Shown: positions 50,782-60,125, numbered from the stretch's first letter. The stretch is 64,000 nucleotides of DNA from an uncultured Prevotella sp. (GCA_944321295.1 CALUKU010000016.1:1-64000), one strand, 5' to 3'. Notes: generated from the sequence alone by a model not told the origin. Translations and numbers: made by a program.

Positions 50782-52797
50782 ATGACAAAAGAGGAATTTG
50801 CAGCGGACATCCGCGCCGGGATACCCGACGTGCTGCCCGAACCGATGCCTTACGACACCGAGATCAACCATGCGCCGAAGCGCAAGGACATACTTACGAA
50901 GGAAGAAAAGAAGCTGGCGCTGCGCAACGCCTTGAGGTATTTCCCCAAGAAGTTCCACGCCACGCTGGCGCCCGAGTTCGCAGAAGAGCTTGAGAAGTAC
51001 GGCCGCATTTACATGTACCGCTTCCGTCCGCGCTACGAGATGCACGCACGCCCGATTGACGAATATCCCCACAAGTCGCTCCAGGCGGCTGCCATCATGC
51101 TGATGATACAGAACAACCTGGACCCCGCCGTGGCACAACATCCTCACGAACTTATTGTATATGGCGGCAACGGAGCCATCTTCCAGAACTGGGCGCAGTA
51201 CCGTCTGACGATGAAATACCTCAGCGAAATGACCGACGAGCAGACCCTCGTGATGTATTCAGGCCATCCGCTGGGCCTCTTCCCGTCGCACAAGAACGCT
51301 CCGCGCGTCGTCGTAACCAACGGTATGGTAATACCTAACTACTCTAAGCCCGACGACTGGGAGCGCATGAACGCCCTCGGAGTGAGCCAATACGGACAGA
51401 TGACGGCCGGTTCTTACATGTACATCGGCCCGCAGGGAATAGTCCACGGAACCACAATCACCGTCATGAACGCCGCCCGCATGCAGCTGAAGAAGCAGCC
51501 GGAACGCACGGACATACACGGAATGTTGTTCGTTTCGTCAGGCCTCGGAGGCATGTCAGGCGCACAGCCTAAGGCCGGCAACATAGCCGGAGTGGTTAGC
51601 GTAGTGGCCGAAATCAACCCGCTTGCAGCAAAGAAGCGCTACGAACAGGGATGGGTTGACGAACTGCACGACAACCTCGACGAGCTTATTCCCGCAATAC
51701 GCAAGGCCGTAGAAGAGCGCAAGACGGTGTCAATGGCCTACGTCGGCAACGTTGTCGACCTGTGGGAGCGCCTCGCCGAAGAAGATATCAAGGTTGACTT
51801 GGGCAGCGACCAGACCTCGCTCCACAATCCTTGGGCCGGCGGTTACTATCCCGTCGGCATGACGTTGGAGGAGTCAAAGAAGATGATGGCCGACGACCCG
51901 GACGAGTTCCGCAACCGTGTGCAGGCTTCATTGCGCCGCCAGGTGGCAGCAATCAACAAGCTTACGGAGCGCGGAATGTACTTCTTCGACTACGGCAACG
52001 CCTTCCTTCTCCAGTCAGAACGCGCCGGAGCAGACATCATGGGAGCAGACGGCAAGTTCCGTTATCCGTCATACGTGCAGGACATTATGGGCCCAATGTT
52101 CTTCGACTACGGTTTCGGCCCGTTCCGTTGGGTGTGCACTTCAGGCGACCCGAAAGACCTTGAAACGACCGACCGCATAGCTGCGGAAGTGTTGGAGGAA
52201 ATCAAGAAGACCGCTCCCGACGAGATAATCGGCCAGATGGACGACAACATCCACTGGATAAAAGAAGCCGGAAGAAACCACCTCGTGGTAGGTTCACAGG
52301 CCCGTATTCTTTACGCCGACGCCGAAGGACGCTCGAAGATAGCCCTTGCTTTCAACGAAGCCATAAAGAAAGGCGAAATCAGTCGTCCCGTAGTTCTCGG
52401 CCGCGACCATCACGACGTGTCAGGAACCGACTCTCCGTTCCGTGAAACCAGCAACATCTACGACGGCTCGCAGTTCTGCGCCGACATGGCCGTGCAGAAC
52501 GTAATCGGCGACTCTTTCCGCGGCGCCACTTGGGTATCGCTCCACAACGGCGGCGGAGTCGGCTGGGGAGAGGTTATCAACGGCGGCTTCGGAATGATGA
52601 TTGACGGCGGCGAAGACAGCGCCCGCCACATCCGTGAGATGCTCTTCTGGGACGTGAACAACGGCATTGCACGCCGCAGCTGGGCACGCAACGAAGGCTC
52701 GATGCACAGCATTGTGCGCGAGATGGAGCGCACGCCGGGATTTAAAGTCACAATGCCCAACCTGGTAGACGACAACATCATAAACGAAATTATATAA
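50782..52797 (+). CDS. hutU: Urocanate hydratase
   Basis: A 671-residue urocanase, which adds water to urocanate to give imidazolonepropionate, using tightly bound NAD. Family segments: ELIVYGGNGAIFQNWAQY near residue 130, SGHPLGLFPSHKNAPRVV, QGIVHGTTITVMNAAR, and the NAD-binding SSGLGGMSGAQPKAGNIAGV; the C-terminal part has GRDHHDVSGTDSPFRETSN. It is longer than the 555-residue Pseudomonas enzyme, as in other Bacteroidetes. Second gene of the operon. Confidence 0.95.
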   Translation: MTKEEFAADIRAGIPDVLPEPMPYDTEINHAPKRKDILTKEEKKLALRNALRYFPKKFHATLAPEFAEELEKYGRIYMYRFRPRYEMHARPIDEYPHKSLQAAAIMLMIQNNLDPAVAQHPHELIVYGGNGAIFQNWAQYRLTMKYLSEMTDEQTLVMYSGHPLGLFPSHKNAPRVVVTNGMVIPNYSKPDDWERMNALGVSQYGQMTAGSYMYIGPQGIVHGTTITVMNAARMQLKKQPERTDIHGMLFVSSGLGGMSGAQPKAGNIAGVVSVVAEINPLAAKKRYEQGWVDELHDNLDELIPAIRKAVEERKTVSMAYVGNVVDLWERLAEEDIKVDLGSDQTSLHNPWAGGYYPVGMTLEESKKMMADDPDEFRNRVQASLRRQVAAINKLTERGMYFFDYGNAFLLQSERAGADIMGADGKFRYPSYVQDIMGPMFFDYGFGPFRWVCTSGDPKDLETTDRIAAEVLEEIKKTAPDEIIGQMDDNIHWIKEAGRNHLVVGSQARILYADAEGRSKIALAFNEAIKKGEISRPVVLGRDHHDVSGTDSPFRETSNIYDGSQFCADMAVQNVIGDSFRGATWVSLHNGGGVGWGEVINGGFGMMIDGGEDSARHIREMLFWDVNNGIARRSWARNEGSMHSIVREMERTPGFKVTMPNLVDDNIINEII

Positions 52798-52804
52798 TTT
52801 AGGG

Positions 52805-52884
52805 TTAAGAGTTAAGGATTAAGAAAACCACCATTCATGAATGGAAAAGCGATAAAGCATATTTTCTTAGTTCTTAACTCTTAA
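52805..52884. repeat. Hairpin with nested palindrome between hutU and hutH
   Basis: Twenty-three-base arms (52805-52827 and 52862-52884, two mismatches) made of TTAAGAGTTAAG-like sequence, with a perfect 14-base palindrome CCATTCATGAATGG (52831-52844) between them. It fills most of the 120-base gap and might tune expression within the operon. Confidence 0.75.
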
Positions 52885-52917
52885 TTTTTAATCAAGCATA
52901 TTAAAACATATAATATT

Positions 52918-54411
52918 ATGGTTCACCAAATATCGGCCGAGCACTTGACAATCGAGCGCATCGGTGAAATAATCAAAAACGGTTATAAAATTGAGTTGAG
53001 CGACGACGCGAAGCAACGCATCGTGCGCTGCCGCGAGTATCTTGACAAGAAGATAGCTTCAACGGAAACACCTATCTACGGCGTAACCACGGGCTTCGGT
53101 TCGCTCTGCAACGTGTCAATAGGCAAGGACCATCTGGCCCAACTGCAGATAAACCTGATGATGTCGCACGCCTGCGGCACCGGAGACCGCGTGCCCAACG
53201 AGATTGTAAAGATAATGATGTTGCTGAAAATTCAGTCGCTCAGCTACGGATATTCAGGCTGTAAGCTCGACACCGTGGAGCGTCTTGTAGACTTCTTCAA
53301 CAACGACGTTTACCCCATCGTTTACATGCAAGGCTCTCTCGGAGCGTCAGGCGACCTCGTGCCGCTGGCCCACATGTGCCTGCCTATTGTCGGCTTAGGC
53401 GAAGTAGAGTTTAAAGGCAAGGTGATGACGGGTGCCGAAGCGCTCAAGAAGAACGGTTGGAAACCAATACAACTCGCGTCGAAGGAAGGCCTCGCGCTGC
53501 TCAACGGCACGCAGAACATGAGCGCCTTCGCCGTTTGGGCAATACTTAACAGCCAGCGACTGAGCGACTGGGCCGACGTGATTGCAGCCATGTCATTGGA
53601 CGCTTACTGCGGACTTGTAGAACCGTTCACCGACGCCGTTCACCAGGTTCGCCCCCACAAAGGACAGATTGAAACGGCGCGCCGCATGCGCGAACTGCTC
53701 GAAGGCAGCGAGATTGTGGAGAAACCGAAGTCATACGTGCAAGACCCGTACTCGTTCCGCTGCGTTCCGCAGGTGCACGGAGCGATGAAAGACACCCTGG
53801 CTTACGTCAAGTCAGTGATTGACACCGAGATAAACTCTGCCACGGACAACCCCACCGTATGCCCAGACGAAGACCTCGTGATATCGGCCGGCAACTTCCA
53901 CGGCGAGCCGATAGCGCTGCCTATGGACTTCCTGGCCATCGCCGTGAGCGAGCTTGCCAACATCTCGGAGCGCCGAATCTACAAACTCGTTTCCGGCACG
54001 CGCGGACTGCCGAGCTTCCTCGTTGCCAATCCGGGCGTCAACAGCGGCTTCATGATTACTCAATACACGGCGGCGTCGGTAGTAAGCCTCAACAAGAGCC
54101 TCTGCACACCGGCGTCGGTAGACAGCATTCCGTCAAGCCAAGGACAGGAAGACCACGTCAGCATGGGCGCCAACGCCGCCATCAAGCTGTATAAGGTGGT
54201 GCTCAACACGGAGCGCGTGCTCGCCATCGAGCTGTTCAACGCAGCCCAGGCGCTCGAGTTCCGCCGCCCGCTTAAGTCGTCAGAGGCCATCCAGCAGGTT
54301 TACAACGCTTACCGCAAGGTGGTGCCGTTCATCGTGAACGACGAGGTGATGTACCCGTATATCAAACAATCAATTGACTTCTTAGAGAACAATGCGCCTG
54401 CTTGTAAGTAA
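52918..54411 (+). CDS. hutH: Histidine ammonia-lyase
   Basis: A 497-residue aromatic amino acid lyase that removes ammonia from histidine to give urocanate, the first step of the pathway. The Ala-Ser-Gly triad that forms the MIO cofactor is present in GSLGASGDLVPLAHM (about residue 143), with YGVTTGFGSLCNV near 57 and the active-site NPTVCPDE and GNFHGEPIALPMD regions. It overlaps hutI by 20 bases. Confidence 0.95.
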   Translation: MVHQISAEHLTIERIGEIIKNGYKIELSDDAKQRIVRCREYLDKKIASTETPIYGVTTGFGSLCNVSIGKDHLAQLQINLMMSHACGTGDRVPNEIVKIMMLLKIQSLSYGYSGCKLDTVERLVDFFNNDVYPIVYMQGSLGASGDLVPLAHMCLPIVGLGEVEFKGKVMTGAEALKKNGWKPIQLASKEGLALLNGTQNMSAFAVWAILNSQRLSDWADVIAAMSLDAYCGLVEPFTDAVHQVRPHKGQIETARRMRELLEGSEIVEKPKSYVQDPYSFRCVPQVHGAMKDTLAYVKSVIDTEINSATDNPTVCPDEDLVISAGNFHGEPIALPMDFLAIAVSELANISERRIYKLVSGTRGLPSFLVANPGVNSGFMITQYTAASVVSLNKSLCTPASVDSIPSSQGQEDHVSMGANAAIKLYKVVLNTERVLAIELFNAAQALEFRRPLKSSEAIQQVYNAYRKVVPFIVNDEVMYPYIKQSIDFLENNAPACK

Positions 54412-55630
54412 CATAAAGACCCTCGCCGGGATAACCGGCGAGGGCGTTTTGCGTCTGCAAGGAGCCGAGATGAAGCGCCTCGGCACTATTAACGACGCCT
54501 GGCTGCTCGTGGAAGACGGCAAGATTTCAGCCTTCGGAAGCATGTCGGACATGCCCTCCGGAGGCTTTGTCGTTGACGCCGAGGTCGACGCACAGGGCGG
54601 AACGGTGCTTCCGTCGTGGTGCGACCCCCACACGCACATCGTCTACGCGGGCAGCCGCGAGGGCGAGTTCGTTGACAAGATAATGGGCCTCAGCTACGCC
54701 GAGATAGCCAAGCGCGGCGGCGGAATACTCAACTCGGCCGACCTGCTGCACACCCTCAGCGAAGACGAGCTTTACCGCCAGGCCATGCGCCGAGCCGAGG
54801 AGATAATGCGCAAGGGCACGGGCTGCGTTGAGATAAAGAGCGGATACGGACTCAACACGGCAGACGAACTGAAAATGCTGCGCGTCATCCGCAGGATAAA
54901 GGACAGCGTGCCGATGCGCGTGGTGCCAACGTTTCTCGGGGCGCACGCCGTAGGCCGCCAATACGGTCACGACGAATACGTCAACCTTATAATCGACGAA
55001 ATGCTGCCCAAGGTGGGGCGCGAGCGCCTGGCCGACTACGTAGACGTGTTCTGCGACGAAGGTTTCTTCACGCCCGAGGACACCGACCGCATACTCGAAG
55101 CCGCCGCCAAGTGGGGCCTGAAGCCGAAAATCCACGTTGACGAGCTGGCCGCAACGGGCGGACTTCCCGTCGCCGTAAAGCACGGCGCGCTGTCGGTAGA
55201 CCATCTTGAGAACATGCCCGAAACGGAGTTTGACATCCTGCGCGGCAGCTGCACCATGCCGACCGTGCTGCCCGGAACGTCGTTCTTTCTCAACATGCCT
55301 TACGGCCCGGCGCGCAAGATGATTGACGCCGGACTGGGCGTTGCCGTCGCCAGCGACTACAACCCAGGCTCAACGCCGTCGGGCGACATGAAGTTCGTCG
55401 TTTCGCTCGCATGCATCAAGCTGCGCCTAATGCCGGCCGAAGCCATCAACGCGGCAACGCTCAACGCGGCCTACGCCATGGGACTGAGCGCCGACTACGG
55501 CTCGATAGCGCCGGGCAAGGCGGCAAACTTCTTCATTACCGAGCCAATACCGTCAGTCGACTATATTCCTTACGCCTACACGTCGCCCATCGTCAAGCGC
55601 GTGTTCCTCGGCGGAAGGGAAATCGTTTAA
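54392..55630 (+). CDS. hutI: Imidazolonepropionase
   Basis: A 412-residue amidohydrolase that opens the imidazolone ring to formiminoglutamate, which FtcD then uses. Metal ligands are in WCDPHTHIVYAGSREGEF (HxH, about residue 78), KIHVDELAATGG and the SDYNPGSTPSGDM region. The start at 54392 overlaps hutH by 20 bases; the first 25 residues include a GC-rich hairpin at the DNA level. With ftcD, hutU and hutH this completes conversion of histidine to glutamate, ammonia and a one-carbon unit. Confidence 0.94.
   Translation: MRLLVSNIKTLAGITGEGVLRLQGAEMKRLGTINDAWLLVEDGKISAFGSMSDMPSGGFVVDAEVDAQGGTVLPSWCDPHTHIVYAGSREGEFVDKIMGLSYAEIAKRGGGILNSADLLHTLSEDELYRQAMRRAEEIMRKGTGCVEIKSGYGLNTADELKMLRVIRRIKDSVPMRVVPTFLGAHAVGRQYGHDEYVNLIIDEMLPKVGRERLADYVDVFCDEGFFTPEDTDRILEAAAKWGLKPKIHVDELAATGGLPVAVKHGALSVDHLENMPETEFDILRGSCTMPTVLPGTSFFLNMPYGPARKMIDAGLGVAVASDYNPGSTPSGDMKFVVSLACIKLRLMPAEAINAATLNAAYAMGLSADYGSIAPGKAANFFITEPIPSVDYIPYAYTSPIVKRVFLGGREIV
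54420..54450 (+). other. Terminator-like hairpin inside the start of hutI
   Basis: CCCTCGCCGG (54420-54429), 5-base loop, perfect complement (54435-54444), then CGTTTT. It begins nine bases after the hutH stop and covers hutI codons 10-20. It could reduce transcription into hutI or protect the hutH transcript end. Confidence 0.5.
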
Positions 55631-55654
55631 GTGAAAAACGAAAAGTGAAAAGTG

Positions 55655-55697
55655 AAAAATCCATGTGTCTTTCAAATGAAAAGGCACATGGATTTTT
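55655..55697 (+). terminator. Terminator of the histidine operon
   Basis: AAAAATCCATGTG (55655-55667) pairs with CACATGGATTTTT (55685-55697), with a weaker extension into the loop; the T run is in the right arm. It follows hutI by 25 bases and could work in both directions. Confidence 0.8.
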
Positions 55698-55756
55698 CGT
55701 TTCTTGACCCGCCGCCGTCAGCACACAACGTAACGGCTTGATACCCAATAAATTAT

Positions 55757-55838
55757 GAAAGGCCACCTTTTAGCGTGTAAAAGGTGGCCTTTTGTTATTC
55801 GATAAGCGGCCTTTTGGAAGGCAAAAGGCAGCCTATTA
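55757..55838. repeat. Family A repeat array 9
   Basis: Four units between convergent genes. The first two (AAAGGCCACCTTTTA and TAAAAGGTGGCCTTT) are exact reverse complements; the other two have centres GCGGC-like and GCAGC and are less regular. Confidence 0.85.
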
Positions 55839-55841
55839 GAT

Positions 55842-58142
55842 TTACTTCACTAAAACCTTAGTCTTCACGTTGCCTGAAGTTACGACGTAAATGCCCGGCT
55901 CAGCGAACGTGTACTGCGTCACGCCGGCAGCCAGCACCTGTCCGCCGATGGTGCATACGCTGAACGCGCTGTTGTCCGTCAAGCCGATGCAGCGGCCGTT
56001 AAGTGTCACGCCAACCTGTGCGGAAGCCTCTACCGAGATTACTCCTGACGCCTCGTTGTAGACGTACTCAAGTTTGATTTCCTCGGTGCGCGTGCCGTCC
56101 TCGTCCACCTCAACCACGGTCTTGCCCGTCAGGCGGCCGTCGTTGTCATACACGTAGGTTATCTCGTCGTAAGGCTGTCCTGCCGGAATTGCTGCCGCAA
56201 GCATGGCCGGCTGGTTTTCGTCAGGGCTTTGCGTGCCGCCAGCATCATACGAAACGTCGTAATACTTGTACTCCTTCGTCAGGCGGCCGTCGGTCAGGAC
56301 GTATATCGGCAGACCGTAAATGTCGCTGCAGATGGTTTCGTTGCCGTCATGCTCAACGGTGAAATAGGTCGAACCTGACATCGTGTTGGCGTAATAAGCC
56401 ATGTTGTCAAAGTCGGTTTCAACATATCCGAACTGCGTGTTCCATTCGCCCTCATGAGCGCAAACCACGCGGCCTGCCACCGAAACTACAATCGTGCTGT
56501 CGGCCGTCATGCCGTCGACGTCGGCCGCAAGGTTGGGCCTTACGAACGCGATGTCCTCCGTCTGCACGTAGCGGGCTATGTACTCATTCTCCGTCGTGCC
56601 GCCGTTGTGCCGGCTGTAGCGCACCTTACGGGTCGTGCCCTGCTCCTCTACAACGGTAGTAGTGGCAGGCTCGGTGCTGTCGTCATAATACGTCTTGACC
56701 GTCACCTTGCCGTCGCCGTAAGCATATGTAGATGACGTCTTCACCTCGTAGTCATAGTTGCCGTCAGGCGTTTGCTCCTCATAGCTGTCAGTCATGACCT
56801 GCTTCACGATCTGTCCGTCTGTCCAGGTGAAGTCCATAGACATAACGCTGGTGTATGAAAGCTTGTCGTCTTCGTATGAAGATTCTTCCTTAATGTTTAC
56901 TATCTGGCCGTCGGCGTTGATGGTTGCGGTCTGCTTCGCGTCTACACCCGGGTCGGCGTCGGTGCCGAAGTCGATGCCGGTCAGCTTGCCGTCGGCGTCG
57001 CGGTTGTACACGTCGGACCTCTTAAAGCCATACTCGGTAAAATCAGTGCGCGCCAGCGGGCCGTCCATGCCGAATACGTCGTGCCATGAGTTGCCCATGC
57101 CGTAAACGTCGTCGTTGAAATAAGTGTACAGCTCTTCATAGTCAAGCTCCCACTCCACGTCGCCGTCGGCACGTGTCACGGCCTGCGGTGTGGCGCCGGC
57201 GCTACGGCTGCCGTCCATCGTGCCGCCACCGACATCAATGCTTGGCACGTCATCATCGTCACCTACCTCGCCGTATTCCCTTATCGCCAAGAGTCGGCCC
57301 AGTGCGTCGTAGGTGTATGTCACCTTCCTCTTGTCGTAATATTGCCTGTTCTCGATGTACTCAACGAGCTTGCCCGTAGCGGCGTCATACTTGTAGGTTT
57401 CCTGGTAGTCCTGCACCCATGACGTGTACGACCCGGTTTCGTCGTCCCATCCGTCGCCGTAAAAGTAAGTCACGGTCTGGTTGTTAGGCTCGCCGTCAAA
57501 CGTCATCTTAGTGCTGTAGAAGACGAGGCTCGTGTTCAAGCCGTTCCTGTCGAAGGTCGACTCACGCGTGTCTAAATAGCGGCTGTATTCGGTAAACGAC
57601 GCCAGCACGCCGTTGTCATAGTAGCTCCATTCTTGGCGCAGATAGTACTTACCGTCAGAGTCGCTCCAACCATACTTCTTGTATTCGGTAATGCCGTCGC
57701 CGTAAGTCACCGTCACACGGTATGTCTCGAAGTCGTCATTCTCGTCATACGTCACGGTCTTTACCGACAGGCGTCCATGCGTGTCATACTCGTAAGTGTA
57801 GCGGCCTACGGTGTAAAGCCTTTCGGCGCCCCACTTGCCGTCGGTCTTCTCCTTCATGTATATGGTTTCAGAGGAGCGCATCTTGTCCTTGTCGTAGGCG
57901 TAAACGTAGCGGTAGATGCGGTCGTCGACCTTCTCCTCATACTCGTCGAGGGCGCCGCCGGCGCTCATGTTCAAGGCCTTCGTTTCCTTGACGGCTGCCG
58001 CGGCGGCCTGCCTTGCGTCGGCCAGCTTGTGCGCCTCGACGCGCTGCTTCATGTAGCGGCGGCCGAACTTAACGCCCTGCGCATTGGCTGATTGCCCCAA
58101 CAACAAGGCCGATAACAATGTCAGTGTAAATGTTTTTTTCAT
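55842..58142 (-). CDS. Large secreted YD-repeat-like protein with T9SS sorting tail
   Basis: A 766-residue protein with a signal peptide (MKKTFTLTLLSALLLGQSANAQ). The body is made of many tyrosine- and aspartate-rich beta segments of the kind YDTHGRLSVKTVTYDEND, YDALGRLLAIREYG and YDNDGRLTGKTVVEVD, spaced 20-60 residues, which resemble the YD repeats of Rhs/teneurin-type proteins but less regular. The last 75 residues fit a type IX secretion sorting domain (ISVEASAQVGVTLNG, then FAEPGIYVVTSGN and the end KTKVLVK). Thus a surface or released beta-rich protein; its partner or substrate is unknown. A consensus promoter gives it a leader of about 185 bases. Confidence 0.8.
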   Translation of the reverse strand: MKKTFTLTLLSALLLGQSANAQGVKFGRRYMKQRVEAHKLADARQAAAAAVKETKALNMSAGGALDEYEEKVDDRIYRYVYAYDKDKMRSSETIYMKEKTDGKWGAERLYTVGRYTYEYDTHGRLSVKTVTYDENDDFETYRVTVTYGDGITEYKKYGWSDSDGKYYLRQEWSYYDNGVLASFTEYSRYLDTRESTFDRNGLNTSLVFYSTKMTFDGEPNNQTVTYFYGDGWDDETGSYTSWVQDYQETYKYDAATGKLVEYIENRQYYDKRKVTYTYDALGRLLAIREYGEVGDDDDVPSIDVGGGTMDGSRSAGATPQAVTRADGDVEWELDYEELYTYFNDDVYGMGNSWHDVFGMDGPLARTDFTEYGFKRSDVYNRDADGKLTGIDFGTDADPGVDAKQTATINADGQIVNIKEESSYEDDKLSYTSVMSMDFTWTDGQIVKQVMTDSYEEQTPDGNYDYEVKTSSTYAYGDGKVTVKTYYDDSTEPATTTVVEEQGTTRKVRYSRHNGGTTENEYIARYVQTEDIAFVRPNLAADVDGMTADSTIVVSVAGRVVCAHEGEWNTQFGYVETDFDNMAYYANTMSGSTYFTVEHDGNETICSDIYGLPIYVLTDGRLTKEYKYYDVSYDAGGTQSPDENQPAMLAAAIPAGQPYDEITYVYDNDGRLTGKTVVEVDEDGTRTEEIKLEYVYNEASGVISVEASAQVGVTLNGRCIGLTDNSAFSVCTIGGQVLAAGVTQYTFAEPGIYVVTSGNVKTKVLVK

Positions 58143-58331
58143 ATCTTATTGTTTTGATGAATCTTGATTGATGGTTATTGTTTAAAGTCACGTGCCATTG
58201 AAGGTTAGGCGGTAAACAAACGCTGGCCTACGGCTTTGCCCAGCCATGCGGGATGACGCAAAGCCGACGTTTATTTATCATTTGCCTTTAGGTGGTTTTA
58301 TGCCATAAGCCCGACGGTTTGGTTACACTTG

Positions 58332-58363
58332 CAAATATACGAAATTCGGGCCGTTCGGGCAAA
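58332..58363 (-). promoter_or_regulatory. Promoter of the YD-repeat-like protein gene
   Basis: On the minus strand TTTG (58360-58363), 20 bases, TATATTTG (58332-58339): full consensus. The long leader holds a perfect 8-base hairpin (58232-58239 with 58258-58265, GGCTTTGC). Confidence 0.8.
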
Positions 58364-58439
58364 CATTGTAATACAATTTTACCGCAATATTGCGCCCTGC
58401 CGCAGCCGCCGGTGTAACGCGCTGACATCCAATGCGTTA

Positions 58440-58521
58440 CAAAAGACCGCATTTTGCCGTCTAAAAGGTGGCCTTTCAGAGCGTAAAAGGTAAGCTTTCG
58501 GCAAGCAAAAGGTTAGCTATT
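58440..58521. repeat. Family A repeat array 10
   Basis: Four units with centres ACCGC, GTGGC, GTAAG and GTTAG; here the centres do not match each other. The bases before it (TGTAACGCGCTGACATCCAA) are nearly the same as those before array A8. Lies in the 510-base gap between divergent genes. Confidence 0.78.
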
Positions 58522-58577
58522 GCGGAACGGCAAACAACTTTTCACATTAATAATTTCAGCAGACGGGAATTTTGTTG

Positions 58578-58585
58578 TACTTTTG
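58578..58585 (+). promoter_or_regulatory. -7 box of the Wzi-like gene
   Basis: TACTTTTG fits TAnnTTTG, 68 bases before the start codon. The -33 position has only TTTC. Confidence 0.45.
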
Positions 58586-58652
58586 CCACGGCTAAATTAC
58601 GGACTGAAATTATATTTAATCAACAGGAAACATCCCTTTTCAAGTCAATTCA

Positions 58653-60125
58653 ATGAACGTAACCAAGATTTTACTGACGGCCGTGCTGCCGCTGCTCACG
58701 GCCGCGGCCTGGGCCGAGGGCGACACGCTGCGCTACGAAATAGAGCTGTCGGGCAACGCTTCCGACGGCAAGTACGCGCCGCTGTGGTTCACGGCCAACC
58801 GCTACGGCCTGTCGTCAGAACGGCCTAACAGCGGCTACACGCGCGCCGGCGTGGAATACGGACGCCGCCTCGGACGCCGCTGGCGCATTGACGCCGGGCT
58901 CGACCTGGCGGCGGGCATAGGGCAGAACGCGCCTTTCATAGTGCAGCAGGCTTACGCCGACGTGACGTGGAGCGTGCTCACCCTGAGCATGGGCAGCAAG
59001 GAGCGCGGCTCATTCCCGTTAGAAAAGGACATGCGCCTGTCGGCCGGAACGATGGTCGAGGGGCCAAACGCGCGCCCCGTGCCGCAAGTGAGGCTCGAGA
59101 TGAAGCGCTACTGGGACTTGCCGCTGACACGCGGATGGCTCGCCGTGAAGGGGCACATAGGCTACGGCGTGCTTACCGACGGGCGCTGGCGCAAGAACTT
59201 CACGGCCGTAGGCAACAGCTATACGAAGAACGCCGTGTACCACACAAAGTCGCTCATGCTGCGCGTGGGCAACACCGAGAAGTTTCCGCTGACGATGGAA
59301 ATAGGCATGCTCGAGGCCGCGCAGTTCGGCGGGAGCAAGTGGCGCAACAACGCCGACGGCACGTCAACCTGCACCGAGAACATGCCCAACGGCATTAAAG
59401 ACTTCTTCAAGGCCTTCATCCCCAAGCAGAAAAGCACGCTCGAGAACATCGAGGGCAACCACGTGGGCAGCTGGAACTTCGCGCTTAACTACACGGCACC
59501 GACGTGGAAGGCGCGCCTGTATTACGAGCACTTCTTCGACGACCACTCGCAGCTTACGTGGCAGTACGGACGATGGAAGGACGGACACATAGGCGTAGAG
59601 CTGACCGTTCCTAAGAACCCGGTGGTTAGCAAGGTGCTGTGGGAGGGCCTGTGCACGACAGACCAGACCGGCCCGATACTCTACGACGGCGTCGGCGGCT
59701 CGTTCAACGACCTGCAGATGAGCGGCAGGGACAATTATTACGAGCACGCCACATACCCTTGGACACACTGGGGGCAGAACATGGGCATGCCCTTCGTCAC
59801 CGGCCCCGTTTACGGCGGCGACGGCCGGCTGACCTTTGTCAGCAACCGCATAAAGGCCCACCACATAGGCGTCAGCGGCGACCCGTCGGACGAAGTGGCC
59901 TACCGCGTGCTGCTGTCGTTCACCCGCCACTGGGGCACTTACAGCGTGCCGTTCGACGAGGTGAGGCGGCAGAACAGCCTGCTGTTCGAGTTTACTTACA
60001 AGCCCCGGCAACTTAAAGGATGGCAGTTTGAGGCCGGCTGCGGCATTGACGACGGCAACTACCTCGGCTGCAGCTTCGGAGGAATGTTTACGATAAGAAA
60101 AAGCGGAATATTATGGACAGACTGA
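58653..60125 (+). CDS. Wzi-family capsule assembly outer-membrane protein
   Basis: A 490-residue outer-membrane protein with signal peptide (MNVTKILLTAVLPLLTAAAWA) and many amphipathic strands. The opening of the mature part (LSGNASDGKYAPLWFTANRYGL) and the later GMPFVTGPVYGGDGRLTF region fit the Wzi family. Wzi in E. coli holds capsule polysaccharide at the cell surface; Bacteroidetes have many relatives, some near polysaccharide loci, some not. No capsule genes are adjacent here, so binding of another surface glycan is also possible. It overlaps the next gene by 13 bases. Confidence 0.85.
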   Translation: MNVTKILLTAVLPLLTAAAWAEGDTLRYEIELSGNASDGKYAPLWFTANRYGLSSERPNSGYTRAGVEYGRRLGRRWRIDAGLDLAAGIGQNAPFIVQQAYADVTWSVLTLSMGSKERGSFPLEKDMRLSAGTMVEGPNARPVPQVRLEMKRYWDLPLTRGWLAVKGHIGYGVLTDGRWRKNFTAVGNSYTKNAVYHTKSLMLRVGNTEKFPLTMEIGMLEAAQFGGSKWRNNADGTSTCTENMPNGIKDFFKAFIPKQKSTLENIEGNHVGSWNFALNYTAPTWKARLYYEHFFDDHSQLTWQYGRWKDGHIGVELTVPKNPVVSKVLWEGLCTTDQTGPILYDGVGGSFNDLQMSGRDNYYEHATYPWTHWGQNMGMPFVTGPVYGGDGRLTFVSNRIKAHHIGVSGDPSDEVAYRVLLSFTRHWGTYSVPFDEVRRQNSLLFEFTYKPRQLKGWQFEAGCGIDDGNYLGCSFGGMFTIRKSGILWTD

